From: Anaspis maculata
Lineage: Eukaryota; Arthropoda; Insecta; Coleoptera; Scraptiidae
NCBI GenBank assembly: GCA_949128115.1
Contig: OX421967.1
Location: 24,754,635-24,818,634 of the forward strand
Direction: 5' to 3'
Length of the DNA stretch: 64,000 nucleotides
In this document: one piece after another, positions 45,586-56,881 of the stretch
Layout: each line of letters opens with the position of its first letter
How positions within the stretch are numbered: the first letter of the stretch is position 1
Program-made: the position numbers and the translations under genes
The notes under the pieces: generated by a model
The model's input: the letters and a program-made list of their open reading frames with translations, nothing else
What the model was told of the DNA's origin: nothing
Database searches by the model: none

Positions 45586-47395
45586 ACTTATGAATTAAGT
45601 ACCTTTAGGTGCTAAATAACTTTGCTATCAATTTGGATGAGTATAGATATCGGTAGGTATTCGAGGTAACTATCGATTTATTGTTTGGTAATCAACAGAC
45701 GAGTTTTTAACGAAGCTAACATTGGACCAAATAAGCTTCAAGTACGGATGGTAAGCGAGATGCGATTTTTTTGACTGCTAGTGAACTTGAAATTATAGAT
45801 ATTATTATTTGATATTTTTCACAGAGCACGGCTATGAAAATCTTCCTGTGCTGTGCTATAGACTTTGAATGCAGTATTCAAATGTGAAAACAATGTTGAA
45901 GCCCTGTTTTAAAAAAGATTGTGAGTAATTGAAAAAAAAATTACTCCTCAAAATTGTGGATTTTTAATTCACGATAATTTCACGTTGAATACATCAATGT
46001 TCGAAATTTCAGATAGGATCGATAACTGCAACTATTTTACGGATTTAAATCAGGCATTCGACATAAATATCATTTCTTGAACACTATAAAATCGAGTTGG
46101 TTTGACATTCGGCGTAAGCCAGCTTGAAAGTAAAAAATAAGGCTATACCCGCGGAAAAGTTGCTGTTGTTATATTATTATTAATTCAATGTAGAGTGTTC
46201 TTTTTTCGGAAGCTAGAGCATTGTTTTGGCTACAAGAAGAAACCTTAAAAGATAAAGCCAAAGCGATATTACAGCTAAAATACAATTTTTTCTAAGTGCG
46301 CGGAGATATTTTTGAGAGACATTTAGGACTTCGACATTTTTTCAATAAATTATTTTTTCCACCTTGTAACCACTTTCCTCGCGTTTGTGATATGATATTC
46401 CTGAGCAGAAAAGTCCATATAATTCATTTAATCGTAAATCCAAATGATTAATGCATTAAACAAAAAAATAACCCAAATTGAAAAACCGCTTTATTTTGGT
46501 CCCAAAATCACGCTTTTTTGCCAAAAACTGCTCGAAACATTATTTAATCGGAATTTGAAGGTCATAATCGGATTTGCAAGGTCAGATTTAGTGGGAAACG
46601 ATACCCAACATGCCAGTATTGTCTAACTAATAATGAAAACCAAATCTCTTGCATAGGTCACCAATTGCCCCCCTCCCGAGCTCCCCTTACGGGGACCATG
46701 GACGTCTGGTTTGTCAATAAGTTCCACTTATACCCCAATGTATCCAAATATGATAAACTTGAAGCCACTGACTGGATTACTTTTGTTCTAGAATTTTTTT
46801 TATTGAAAATTTTGCCCCCTCCCCTCAAAAATTATGACGCACGCGGAGGAAAGTTGGGGACTTTTAGTATGTTGTTCAGTAAGGTTGAGTGAATACGATA
46901 CCGTGAAGATTGCACGTGGATTAATTTGTTTCATGTTGAATGCTAAAAAGCCTGGGCTATATTCATTTACGAAGAAAATTCAGTAATGTCACTTTTTGAG
47001 CTGTTCGTGAACGTTAACGTAGAGTGATGGAATGACCGCAACTAATTTTTCTGGAAGTCCAGCCAAATATTTGTTGGGGGAAACCAGGCCCAATCCAATA
47101 CTTCATGTTACAATATTCCCCGATCAACGCAAGGAGTACCTAACATTACTGCATTTATGTACATCGCAAATGGGATATCAAGTGTCTACTCATTAGCACC
47201 TATCTTGAGCACATTAGAATTATCTGAAGAAAAAAACTGCCGGAATTTTTCAATGCAACAGAAATGGGGATGTCTCAGCAACTTCTCCCCTTCACGGAAG
47301 GAGGGGGGGAGTTCGCCTGCACCTCTTGCTCGTTCGCTCGCATCGAGAGCAGCGTTCCGGTTCGTGAAAATTGTCATTTCGACCACCGTGTTACG

Positions 47396-47712
47396 TGTTT
47401 GATTCTCTATCTAACCTAGAGAATCAATTGAAATCATGCCTCACAAAAAAACAATGGTGGCGTTCAAAAGGTCAGTGTTCCTATCAAAAAGGTGGCATTT
47501 TCTTGAAATCTGAAGCAAGTAGGTACCACCTGTTGAGCCATCTTAGCTTTTGACACACTGATAACGTGACCTATTGACAACACCAATGGCGGCGAAAAGG
47601 GAAGAGAATGCCATCTTTTTAATAGGAACAGTGATACTGACTTTTTAAGGCCGCCATTTTTTTGTGGGGCAGAATCTCAATTGTTTTTGTAGGCTAGATA
47701 GAGAATCAAACA
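47396..47712. mobile_element. Hairpin MITE
   Basis: Inverted ends GTTTGATTCTCTATCTAACC / GGCTAGATAGAGAATCAAAC enclose about 275 bp with GGCATTTTCTTG and its counterparts. Nested in the composite repeat at 43935-47905. Confidence 0.7.
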
Positions 47713-47944
47713 AAGATAAAAATGGAATTTTTTGACCCCCATTGTATTGAAAAAGTTGGGCTCCTGTCCCTTGCACCGCCCCTGGCATTGTCAAGGTCGC
47801 ACGTAATTGGTATCAAAATGTGGCATTTTAAATTTAAAAATCGACCTGTCCGAATTTTTTGCTAAAATGGTTCTGGTTATTGAATTTCTGAATTTAAACA
47901 TGTTGAAGATTCTACCTTGTATACCTATGTACGTAATAAATATA

Positions 47945-49424
47945 CAGGTGTCCCGTTTTTCAACGCTTACTATTGGTATCTCGGAAACGGTAAGAGGTAC
48001 AAAGTTGGTTGAATTTCAAAAAAACTGCGCCATTTTATGACAATTTCAAATATGTCAAGATATTCAAGGTACCTTTAATCATTTCTGAAATATCCCAAAA
48101 AGAAACTGAAAAATGCTGAATTCGAAAATCTCAAAACGCTTCTTTATTATGACAGCTATCAATTTCAAAATTGGTATCCTGACATTTTCAACGGTCGTTG
48201 ATCGACTGACGTCAATAATTTTTACCTGCGCTTACTAGTTTTTGAGACATGACAGTTAACTTCATTTTTTCTTATAGACACTATATCATTTGTCCACCCC
48301 ATAAAACTCATATTTTCTTTCTCTTTATAAAGATATAAAACACTTGTAGCATTTTTGTCAAAATAACCAGTAAAAATTGGAAAAACTATTTCTGGGGCGA
48401 ATAAATCGAGTTACCGCTTCGGTTGCTATGCTCTCGTGGCATATAAACAATGACATTCGGTTGCCATGGTCTGTTGATTTTGGAGAAAATTGAGTTACAT
48501 TCCGTTTTTATTTGATAATGATAATAAATAGCAATAAAACAAATACAAAACCAAGTATAACACAAAATAACATAGCAATAACAATAAACATTTATGATTT
48601 ACAATTGCTCGAAATGGAGTCCATTTTGCTCTATGCAGAGTTGTGTCCTTTTAGCCATGTTTTCAACGGTTGCGCTGATATCGTGCGGGTTAATTGACTG
48701 AAACGCATCATCAACTTCTTGCTTCCAGCTCTTGGTTCCTTTGAGATGTTCTACCATAAACCATAAATTCGATCTTTGAGCGTTCCCCGCAAAATAGACT
48801 CCTTTTCGAGTAATTGTAAATTATAAATGTTTATTGCTATTGCTATGCTATTTTGTGCTAGACTTGGTTTTGTATTTGTTTTATTGTTATTTATTATTAA
48901 ATACATAAAAACGGAATGTAACTCAAGTTTTTCCAAAATCAACAGACCATGGCAACCGAATCCCATTGCTATTATGCCACGAAAGCATGGCAACCGAAAT
49001 GGTAACTAGATTTTTTGCCCTAGAAATAGTTTTTCCAATTTTTACAGGTTATTTTGACAGAAATGCTACAAGTGTTTTATATCCTTGTAAAGAGAAAGAA
49101 AAGATGAGTTTTATGGGGTGAACAAATGATATGGTGTTCATAAGAAAAAATAAAGTTAGCTGTCATATCTCAAAAACTAGTGAGTGCAGGAAAAAATTAT
49201 TGATGTCAGTCGATCAAGGACTTCCAAAAATGTCAGAATACCAATTTTCAAATTGATAGCTGTCATAATAAAGAAGTGATTTGAGATTTTCGAATTCGGC
49301 ATTTTTCAGTTTTTTTGAGATATTTCAGAAATTATCAAAGATCTCTTGGATATCTTGACAAATTTGAGATAGTCATAAAATAGCGCAACTTTTTTGTGAT
49401 TTAACCGACTCTACGAGACACCTG
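47945..49424. mobile_element. Foldback element, CAGGTGTCCC ends
   Basis: Ends TA|CAGGTGTCCCGTTTTTCAAC and a shorter CGAGACACCTG|TA. Arms of about 650-675 bp (47945-48620 and 48770-49424). The right end directly abuts the next element through TATA. Confidence 0.85.
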
Positions 49425-49516
49425 TATACAGGGTGATTCAAAAGTGTCGGACCACCTTGAAGGTGCGTAATATGGAGGTGCAGTAGAGTGCTGGAAAGTT
49501 GTTGAAAAAATTCTAT

Positions 49517-49759
49517 GGCCCGTATTCATATACCACTTTTAAGCTAAAAGCGCTTTTAGTGCGATGCGCATTTAGGGGCATTTCTCATATTTCAGTGTTC
49601 AAAAATACATTATTGCGATTGGGAGCGATTGTATGTACTTAATTGCAATTCATTTGCGAGTTAATTTGTATTTTTGAACACTAAAATATGAGAAATGCCC
49701 CTAAATGCGCATCGCACTAAAAGCGCTTCTAGCTTAAAAGTGGGATATGAATACGGGCC
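49517..49759. mobile_element. Hairpin MITE, TAT duplication
   Basis: 243 bp with ends GGCCCGTATTCATA / TATGAATACGGGCC and inverted homology extending through GCGCATCGCACTAAAAGCGC. Flanked by TAT. Confidence 0.85.
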
Positions 49760-49915
49760 TATGTCTTCTAATTTTGAAGTTATGGAGGGACAAAAGTTGG
49801 TCCTTCGATCGCTTCTATTTTCGTTGTTTCAAAAGATTTTAGTAAACTGTTTATGAAAAAAGAATGAGTACAAATAATCAACCTCTGAATCTGCAAAGAG
49901 TTTCTGTTTTGTATA

Positions 49916-50095
49916 CAGGGTGGGTCATGAATCCTTAAAATTATTTTTTTCTGAAAGTACCTGTAAACAGCCACATTAGTCCCATAACCTATGTAGGAGC
50001 ACAATAAAACTATAAAACACAATTCATTTTGATAGAATTCTGTTGCCTCTGGTTTTTTAGGATAACTAAATTTTTGTAGTTCATGATTCACCCTG
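49916..50095. mobile_element. MITE, CAGGGTGGGTCATGAATCC ends
   Basis: 180 bp with ends TA|CAGGGTGGGTCATGAATCC and CATGATTCACCCTG|TA. Inserted in the loop of the foldback element at 49429-50493. Confidence 0.78.
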
Positions 50096-50247
50096 TACCC
50101 ATAGAAAACAGAAATTCAATACAAATTCAGAGGTTGATTTTTTGTACTGATTATTTTTCTATAAACAGTTCACTAAAATCTTTTGAAGCAACGGAAATAG
50201 AAGCAATCGAAGGACCAACTTTTGTCCCTCCATAACTTCAAAATTAA

Positions 50248-50394
50248 TGGTGCTATTCTGTAAAAAAGATACATCGATGTACGCGCTACATCGCTGTAAA
50301 ATGACAGAAATAATAATGTATGGAATTGTCACATGTGTCATCTTACAGCGATACAGTGCTTACATCGATGTATCTATTTTACAGAATAGCACCA
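50248..50394. mobile_element. Hairpin MITE, TAA duplication
   Basis: 147 bp with ends TGGTGCTATTCTGTAAAA / TTTTACAGAATAGCACCA and flanking TAA. Internal inverted ATACATCGATGTA motifs. A TWA target suggests PIF/Harbinger-type. Confidence 0.85.
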
Positions 50395-50712
50395 TAAAAG
50401 ACACAGAATGTTTTCAACAACTTTCTAGCACTCTACCACACCTCCATATTATGCACTGTTGGGAAGGTCCGACCGACACTTTTGAATCACCTGTATATTA
50501 CGAAACGTAACTTTTTTTTTTAATTTGAATAGGTAAAGCTGTGGAAATTGACATTTGTGTTGGAAATATCTTAACATCCAAGAAGAAATACCTATACACC
50601 CATCTTAATTGACAATTTCCAATTTTCACATAGCTTATACTCTAATGATAAGCTGTTAGCTACTTCCTTTTACTGATCTATGATTCTTTGTTGTAGATAT
50701 CTTGCCAGTAAC

Positions 50713-51798
50713 ATGGGATGTCTGTTTTCCTGTTGCAAATGCCCCAAGCAAGAAACGCCCTCAAATACAAATTCTCCTCCAACACGGAACAACAGAGTAA
50801 GCCGAGGAACAGATGGACAGAATCAGCGCAATAATGCAGTAATAAAGACTAGGACTGAAATTACCAATAAAGTACCCACTAGCGCAGCAGTACCAACAGC
50901 AGCCTCGGCAGCAGCTACTGCCGAAAAGAAAGATGCTACAGCTAGCAGTTCAAGTAAAAATGCAGTGGTCAAGGCACAAGCAGCAAAACAAATCACGGAC
51001 AACAGTCTCAGAAAACAGACCAGAAGTTCTCGTACAGGCAATCTTGATGGATCACAGTGGCCTATTCCCGACCGAAGAGTGCAAGATTTCGAAGAAACTC
51101 GGAACTTGATACGAATCGCATACCCGGAGTGCACACAGCCCCATCAAAGGTCTACCTTCATATCAAGCCTCAAAGTTTCCAAACTAGACAGAGGTTTATT
51201 CACATTCAACTGTACCAAACCAGTTACTTACACACTGTTGAATTCTTGTGACCATGAATATTCAATCGTATCTAAAATGGTGACGAATAAGCGACATTTT
51301 AAAATTGACCGCATCGAAAAGATTCAGAATCCGTTTTTAGAAAATGCATACAAACTCAAAAAACTACAGAAGCAAAGGGAGCACGGGCACGTGCAAGAAA
51401 AATTGCTGTTCCATGCCACTACAGAAAGTATCGTGGATAAAATTTGCACATTTAACTTTGATCACAGAAAAGTCGTCAGGCATAAGTTTGGAAAAGGTGT
51501 GAGCTTCTCGCCAAATTCCACTTATGCGTCGAATTATTCTGATCAAAATACGTTCAATAAAGTCATGTTGGTTGCGAAAGTCCTGATCGTGAAATCCTGT
51601 TTTGGTAATCAGTATCTTATAGTGCCTCCGCCTGGGTATGATACTACCCAAAAAGGTCATGACGGTATAGTCATAGTCAAGTATGAGGATAGCGACTACT
51701 ACCCTGCGTTCAAGATCTACTACCATACTGTGGGCAAGTCAAACCAGCGACAAATGTGTGGATCTCGAAGGAGACACTCCACCATTGACTGGAATTGA
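50713..51798 (+). CDS. PARP-fold protein with predicted N-terminal acylation
   Basis: 361 residues, single coding exon. A likely acceptor TTTGTTGTAG lies 17 bp before the ATG and leaves a short 5' leader; an upstream in-frame ATG at 50680 would remove the MGC start. The N-terminus MGCLFSCCKC fits N-myristoylation (Gly2, Ser6) plus palmitoylation (Cys3, Cys7, Cys8). Residues 20-115 are low-complexity, rich in Ser, Thr, Asn and Ala. From about 115 to 345 it resembles the catalytic domain of PARP7/11/12-type ADP-ribosyltransferases: LLFHATTES (His234), GKGVSFSPNSTYASNY, then YYPAFKIYYH (Ile335). The active-site Tyr of GKGxYF appears to be Ser264, and the HG pair is HA. The H-Y-E/I triad is therefore incomplete, and catalysis is uncertain. 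Polyadenylation signal AATAAA at 51937-51942. It sits between foldback elements but its code is intact. The acylated, membrane-associated role is inference. Confidence 0.82.
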   Translation: MGCLFSCCKCPKQETPSNTNSPPTRNNRVSRGTDGQNQRNNAVIKTRTEITNKVPTSAAVPTAASAAATAEKKDATASSSSKNAVVKAQAAKQITDNSLRKQTRSSRTGNLDGSQWPIPDRRVQDFEETRNLIRIAYPECTQPHQRSTFISSLKVSKLDRGLFTFNCTKPVTYTLLNSCDHEYSIVSKMVTNKRHFKIDRIEKIQNPFLENAYKLKKLQKQREHGHVQEKLLFHATTESIVDKICTFNFDHRKVVRHKFGKGVSFSPNSTYASNYSDQNTFNKVMLVAKVLIVKSCFGNQYLIVPPPGYDTTQKGHDGIVIVKYEDSDYYPAFKIYYHTVGKSNQRQMCGSRRRHSTIDWN

Positions 51799-52967
51799 AT
51801 AATTAAAAAAAAAAATTGACTCAGAATCCACCAGCAAAGACGAGGCTTCATGATTTGTGTCTGTGATTCAGTTTTTGTTATTGTACTGTCGTGTTGTAGT
51901 TTTTATAATGTGTATATTTTTCATTTTTATTGAATGAATAAAAGCGAAATAGACAAAGTAGTATGAAGAACACGTATTACAATTCCTTATTCTTGTAATA
52001 CTCATGCTAGTCCGGACGTTAAGCTACATGTATGGGACCCACCTTGCATTTTAGAGACAAGCGACGAAATTTGGCACACTTGTTCACTAGACCCTACTCT
52101 TCGATTTAAGAAATGTTGCCATCATCTGCGGAAATCGTGCAGACACTTTATACAGGGTTCAGTAGAAAAAATTTGTTGAAAAATCGTAAATCGTGAATCA
52201 TAACCGGTGGACGTATGTAAATCAGGATATTGATAAATGATTCCATGCTCATGAAGATGCTGTAAACAGTTTTGTAATATCTTGGGGCTTTTCCGAAATA
52301 CGTTGGAAGAAGTGAAATTTCTTCAACTTTTTTCTTTTTTCAATAAATCAGTTGTTTTTGGAGATATTGGGCTGCAACTTGATATTCCGGCAAACAAATA
52401 TGTTTTGAATGAAACGCAATGTGGAGCCATCGACAAAGCCTGCTAGATTCGAAACTAAGATCTTCAATTTTTTTTTCATCGTGAGCGCCATCTTCAAATT
52501 GACCTTCGTGAAATTGTTGAAAAAACAACAGGTAACGACTTAATTGGACACACGCGTTTACTTTATTATGAAAAACCAGGTCCTGAATTGCAGCAATGAC
52601 CTCTTCGGCCAAGAAACGTTATCAACTTAGTTTTTCTTCATTTCCCTCAACTTAGGTGATAACCATCACCAAATGGAACTTTGGATCGATTAGATGTTGA
52701 CGACATTATAATCCACATTATTTTGTGTCGTCAGTCACTGAATTTCATCGTCATCAGCCAAGTGGTGTTCTTTTGGCAAACAGTTGAACAGAAAGTTTGC
52801 TTCGATTTTTGTGAAAAAAGCAAAAACGGCAGGGTTACGTCGTCCCTCCAAACCCGATTGAAGAAAATCTGTTACCAAAAATGCTACCAATCGATACTGA
52901 AAGAGTTCGGAGGAATGTCTGCTGTAGTTTCAAGTTGAACTGAAATGGATTTTTCCATCCCACTTCG

Positions 52968-53085
52968 GCAGGAGGGACGTCGAAAGTGTTGCTACAGCTT
53001 GATATTTGCAACGTTTTTTGTTGAATATTGCCAGAAATGCTTCAAATATAAGCTGTAGCAACACTTGCCACGTCCTTCCTGCGAA
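52968..53085. repeat. Small hairpin
   Basis: Inverted repeat GGAGGGACGTCGAAAGTGTT / AACACTTGCCACGTCCTTCC around a short AT-rich loop. It may be the inner loop of the host element or a separate MITE. Confidence 0.6.
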
Positions 53086-53122
53086 CTAAAATGTAACAAT
53101 CAGTTTGAGCTTGGCTTTAAAC

Positions 53123-54751
53123 CATGGTGGATGATATAGAGGTGATGCAACGCGCTACTGTTGGATGCGGGCAGCGCGTCTCCCGTCGGGTAACGCAAAG
53201 AGAGACAGAATCGCCAGATAAGGATGGAACGTCCAGGCCATCACACTTGGCGGGAAACGGGCAATTTGTACGCGTGCGGTTATTATTTACATGCACAGTA
53301 TTGCTCACGTGCAATAACTTGATCTGAATATGGGAAGAAAATGCGTAGTACCAAATTGTTCAAGTGGTAATGGATCTAATAACGAGAAAGTATCCCTTTT
53401 CTCAATTCTTAAGAATAATTTGGAAGCGTTTAATCGTGCGATTCCCCGCTAAGACCGTGTCTTAACAACAAAAGATTGCGTATGTGAGAAACACTTCCAA
53501 CCTGAATGCATAATCCGTGAAGTAAAGACAGAATGTTTTACGGTAAGATCAGTGAAAATTCAATGAAAACCCGCAATAGTATATTTCTCTTATTTACTTG
53601 TAATATCCAATAAAGAAGCCTTTCTTACAAGAAGGATCCCTACCAACTATTTTTCCCAATTGTCCTAAATATTTTTCGAAGAACTTGCCACAAAAACGTC
53701 GCGAAATCTCAAGGCACGATGCTGTTCCCGTAAAACGGAAAAAAAGAAATGCAGATCAAGACCGATCACAAGATTCAAATGCGGACACTTTGAATGCTAC
53801 AGGTAACAAATACCTACACATGTACACACCTCACAGGGTTGCCTAAAAAGTCAGTTAGAATAATAATAATAATTAGTTGCCATTCAATAACAGCAATAAA
53901 AATTACCTATACTACCTACCTATGCGGTTGCAAGTAGGTAGATACCATGGTGGTAGATACCTATATTTACGTAGATTGATCAGACCAAAATATGAACCTA
54001 CCCTCGAACCTACCCAAGTATTACAGTAGGTACATCCATGGTAGGTACATAAATCATAAACCTTAGTTTCAGTTGAAATTACGCCGAGAAATGAAATGGA
54101 AGAAATTGCTGGATCTCCATCTTCATCATTTAACACGCTTTGGGAAAATCCTGACGCTCTATCGTTACCATCAAATTTGTGGCGTGTACATATAGTTCCA
54201 AATACTGGCAATGACTTGATTGCAATAACAAAACTAATACCATTCGAGAATAACGTCCTAACAGAAAAAAAAGGACGTTTGTTATGTAAAAATTTGTGTC
54301 AGCCATTGGCTGTTGCCTAGGTTATAACAACGTAACAGAGCCTTTATGGAATATAATTTTTTAGAGAATCGCACCATTAGTTGTCATTATTATTATAATG
54401 TTATATGAAGTGGCTTTATAATAACAAATAAGTAGATGAAAATGTAGCTAAGCACTCTGTGCTGTGGATGAAGTATTCTACTGCCTCTATTCTAATAAAT
54501 ACACCAATAAAACAACAGATGATGAAGCTTTTTCATTTTCTATGACTAAGAAATAACATTTTCGAAATTGTGCAATAATTTTGCATATTTTACGTAAGTT
54601 TCCTGTCCCCCGAGCACTTCACGCTATGCTTCACTCATATCACAGTGGGCCCCGCATGGCCTGCATCTTCCATCTCTCTCTACTCCGCGCGTTACCACAA
54701 GGGAGACGCGCCAGCCGGGTGCGCTGCATCACCTATATATCGTCCACCATG
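53123..54751. mobile_element. P-type DNA transposon
   Basis: A 1629-bp element flanked by a perfect 8-bp duplication CTTTAAAC (53115-53122 and 54752-54759). The ends are CATGGTGGATGATATAGAGG on the left and CATGGTGGACGATATATAGG on the right, followed by shared subterminal text (GCGCGTCTCCC). P elements are known for 8-bp duplications and ends beginning CATG. The interior encodes a THAP-domain protein (53330-54320), the DNA-binding domain type found at the start of P transposase. It is too short for a full transposase, so it is a non-autonomous or internally reduced copy. Confidence 0.85.
53330..54320 (+). pseudogene. THAP-domain protein gene with one internal stop
   Basis: Three exons: 53330-53542 (donor ACG|GTAAGA), 53616-53802 (acceptor AATAAAG, donor ACAG|GTAACA) and 54073-54320 (acceptor GTTTCAG, stop TAG). 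All join in frame, 216 codons in total. Exon 1 begins MGRKCVVPNCSSGN and later has DCVCEKHFQPEC, the paired Cys and Cys-x2-His-Phe of a C2CH THAP zinc finger. Codon 41 is TAA, the only frame break, and the usual THAP Trp is not evident. Exon 2 has LPTIFPNCPKYF, common just after THAP domains, then a basic patch VKRKKR. Exon 3 has SNLWRVHIVPNTG and resembles an uncharacterised domain in other THAP proteins. A reduced THAP protein from a P element could act as a repressor, as truncated P products do in Drosophila; that is inference. A sequencing error at codon 41 would make it intact. Confidence 0.78.
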
Positions 54752-55659
54752 CTTTAAACTACCTACGGAGCACATTCCTCCAAATCATTTCAGTATCAGT
54801 TTTTGGGTACATATTTTCTTCAATTGGGTTTGAGGGCAGAAGGTGACCCTGCATTTTCTGCCCTTTTCACAAATTTTTAAGCACACTTTTTGTTCAACTG
54901 TTTGCCAAAAAAACACCACTTGACGGATGATGATGAAATTTGGTGACTGACGTTGCAAAACAATGATGATTGAAAAATCGCAAACATTCAATTGATCCAA
55001 AGTTTCATTTGGTCATGATTGTCACGTAAGTTGAGGAAAAACAGGAAAAACGAAGTTGATAACGTTTCTTGGAAGAAGAGGTCATTGCCACAATTGAGTA
55101 CCTGGTTTTTCATGATGAAGATCGTGTGTGTCCAATAAAGTCGTTACCTGTTGTTTTTTCAACAATTTCACGAAGGGCAATTTGGAGATGGCGTTCACGA
55201 TGGAAAAAAAGTTGAAGATCTTAAATTCGAATCTAGCAAACTTTGTCGATGGCTCCACATCGCGTTTTATTTAAAACATATCTGTTTGCCGAAATATCAA
55301 GTTGCAGCTCAATATCTCCAAAAACAACTGATTTATTGAAAAAAGAAAAAAATTGAAGAAATTTCACTTCTTTGAAAGTATTTCGGAAACGCCTCAAGAT
55401 ATTTCAAAACTGTTTGCAGCATCTTCATGGACATAAAATCAGTCATCAATATCCTGATTCACATACGTCCACCGGTTATGGTTCACGATTTACGATTTTT
55501 CAACAATTTTTTTCTACTGAACTCTGTATAAAGTGTCTGCACGACCGCAGATGGTGGCAACATTTCTTAAATCGAAGAGTAGGGTCTAATGAACAAGTGT
55601 GCCAAATTTCGTCGCTTGTCTCTAAAATGCAAGGTGGTTTCTCTTAACAGCCGGACTAT

Positions 55660-56880
55660 ACATTGCTTAACAAACTTATCAGTATTAAAATAGTCGTCAT
55701 TGTAACACTACTTTTATGATTAACTACGCAACAGTCAATACGTCGTTCCAAAAAATGTTGCTCTTTTTCAATTTGATGTAACTTTGGATTGCTACAGTGA
55801 ATTTGTATTCTGTTTGAAGTATTCGCTGACTTGATTCTTTGACCATCAGTCCGTGGTTTTGCAAGACACTAGATAATTGACATGAAGTTTGCACAGGGTG
55901 TTCAATACGACAGTGCAAAATTTCTATACCGTCAAGAAGCTCCCGTTCAAAAAAGAATTTTTTTCTTGAATTTTTACTACAAAGAAGACGAGGTAGGCCT
56001 TAAGGTACAGGATGGTGTTTGAATTTCACACTCATCGCTTTTATTTACAGGGTGAGCAAAAAAAATCACTGTTTTAGTTTTGCAGTGATAACTTCTTTCC
56101 TTGTTGACCGATTTCGAAAATTTGCGGCTCATATTGAAGCTAAAGCTTGAAGGTAAAACGACCTAAAGATCAGAATTGACTCAAGACAAACATTCAGAAT
56201 CAAGGGTTCAATCAAGAAGTATAGAGGACAGGAGAGCCATCAAGCCGGTTTGGCAGGTTCAAAAGAAGTGTACAGGAAGGGTTTCTTTTTTGGCCACTAG
56301 ACACCGCTGCGAACGCTCAGGATATCTAGAACACCAAATTCGAATTTTGTGTGAAAATGGTGTATGAAGCTATCGATTTAAACGTGATTCGATTGACCAG
56401 AAACACAGTCCATTCGAGTTATTAGTCTAGGCGCTAGCTCATGGCACGTATGACTTCATATGTCCCCAATATTCGATTGCTGAGCCTTATTCCACACGCA
56501 TATCAGTGTGGAAAAAATTTGGTCACATGGTCCAAATCATCGGCATTTGGCCGCCATCTTGGATTCTCTTCATTTTAGTTGAGTGGGCATATCTCCGTAA
56601 CCCATGGACCGATTTTATTGTTCTTAGGCTTGTTTCAATCAGAATTGAAGATGCATAAAACGAGGCACAAAAATCAGCCTCACACTTTTTGTTGTAGAGT
56701 AAAACTCTCTTCGAGAAAAGGCTGAGTTTTTCAGAAACATTGAAAAAGTAGAGTTTTTTGAGTGGGTCATAGTAAATGTGATAACAAGGTAGGGATTTTG
56801 GAGATTTTGTTTCACAGCCAAATAATTCTGTTAGTATCATAAGAAACCAAACACAAACATTACAACGTTACATTGCATAT
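55660..56880. other. No gene recognised; partial repeat ends
   Basis: Contains CAGGGTGTTC (55895) and TACAGGGTGAGC (56047), which look like element ends without partners, and text such as GGCCGCCATCTTGGATTCTC seen in insect repeats. Open frames here lack domains. Confidence 0.4.
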
Positions 56881-56881
56881 A

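Larger units (their letters stand above)
44386..46957. mobile_element. Element with GCCCAGGCTTTTTAG ends carrying cargo
   Basis: Ends TA|GCCCAGGCTTTTTAG and CTAAAAAGCCTGGGC|TA. Subterminal inverted homology includes AAAGTCCCCAACTTTC (44489-44504) and its complement near 46850-46865. The middle (45040-45600) is not inverted and holds a cysteine-rich coding fragment and an 11-bp repeat, so it looks like acquired cargo. Confidence 0.8.
43935..47905. mobile_element. Composite inverted repeat enclosing another element
   Basis: Text at 43935-44135 (TTTAAAATGCCACATTTTGA, TTGACAATGCCAGGGGCGGC) recurs inverted at 47700-47900. This makes outer arms of 200-400 bp around the element at 44386-46957 and a MITE at 47396-47712. 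The exact outer ends and target duplication are unclear, so this may be a decayed foldback element. Confidence 0.6.
49429..50493. mobile_element. Foldback element, CAGGGTGATTC ends, holding three MITEs
   Basis: Ends TA|CAGGGTGATTCAAAAGTGTC and GACACTTTTGAATCACCTG|TA. Each arm has acquired a different hairpin MITE (49517-49759 left, 50248-50394 right), and a third (49916-50095) sits at the centre. The empty arm on the opposite side shows each insertion site. Confidence 0.88.
52010..55656. mobile_element. Foldback element, GTCCGG ends, carrying a P element
   Basis: Ends TA|GTCCGGACGTTAAG and CTTAACAGCCGGAC|TA. Arms of about 0.9 kb (52010-52905 and 54785-55656) share AGAGACAAGCGACGAAATTT and its complement. 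The central part is not inverted. It holds a small hairpin (52968-53085) and a P-type element (53123-54751). It starts about 70 bp downstream of the PARP-like gene's polyadenylation signal. Confidence 0.88.
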
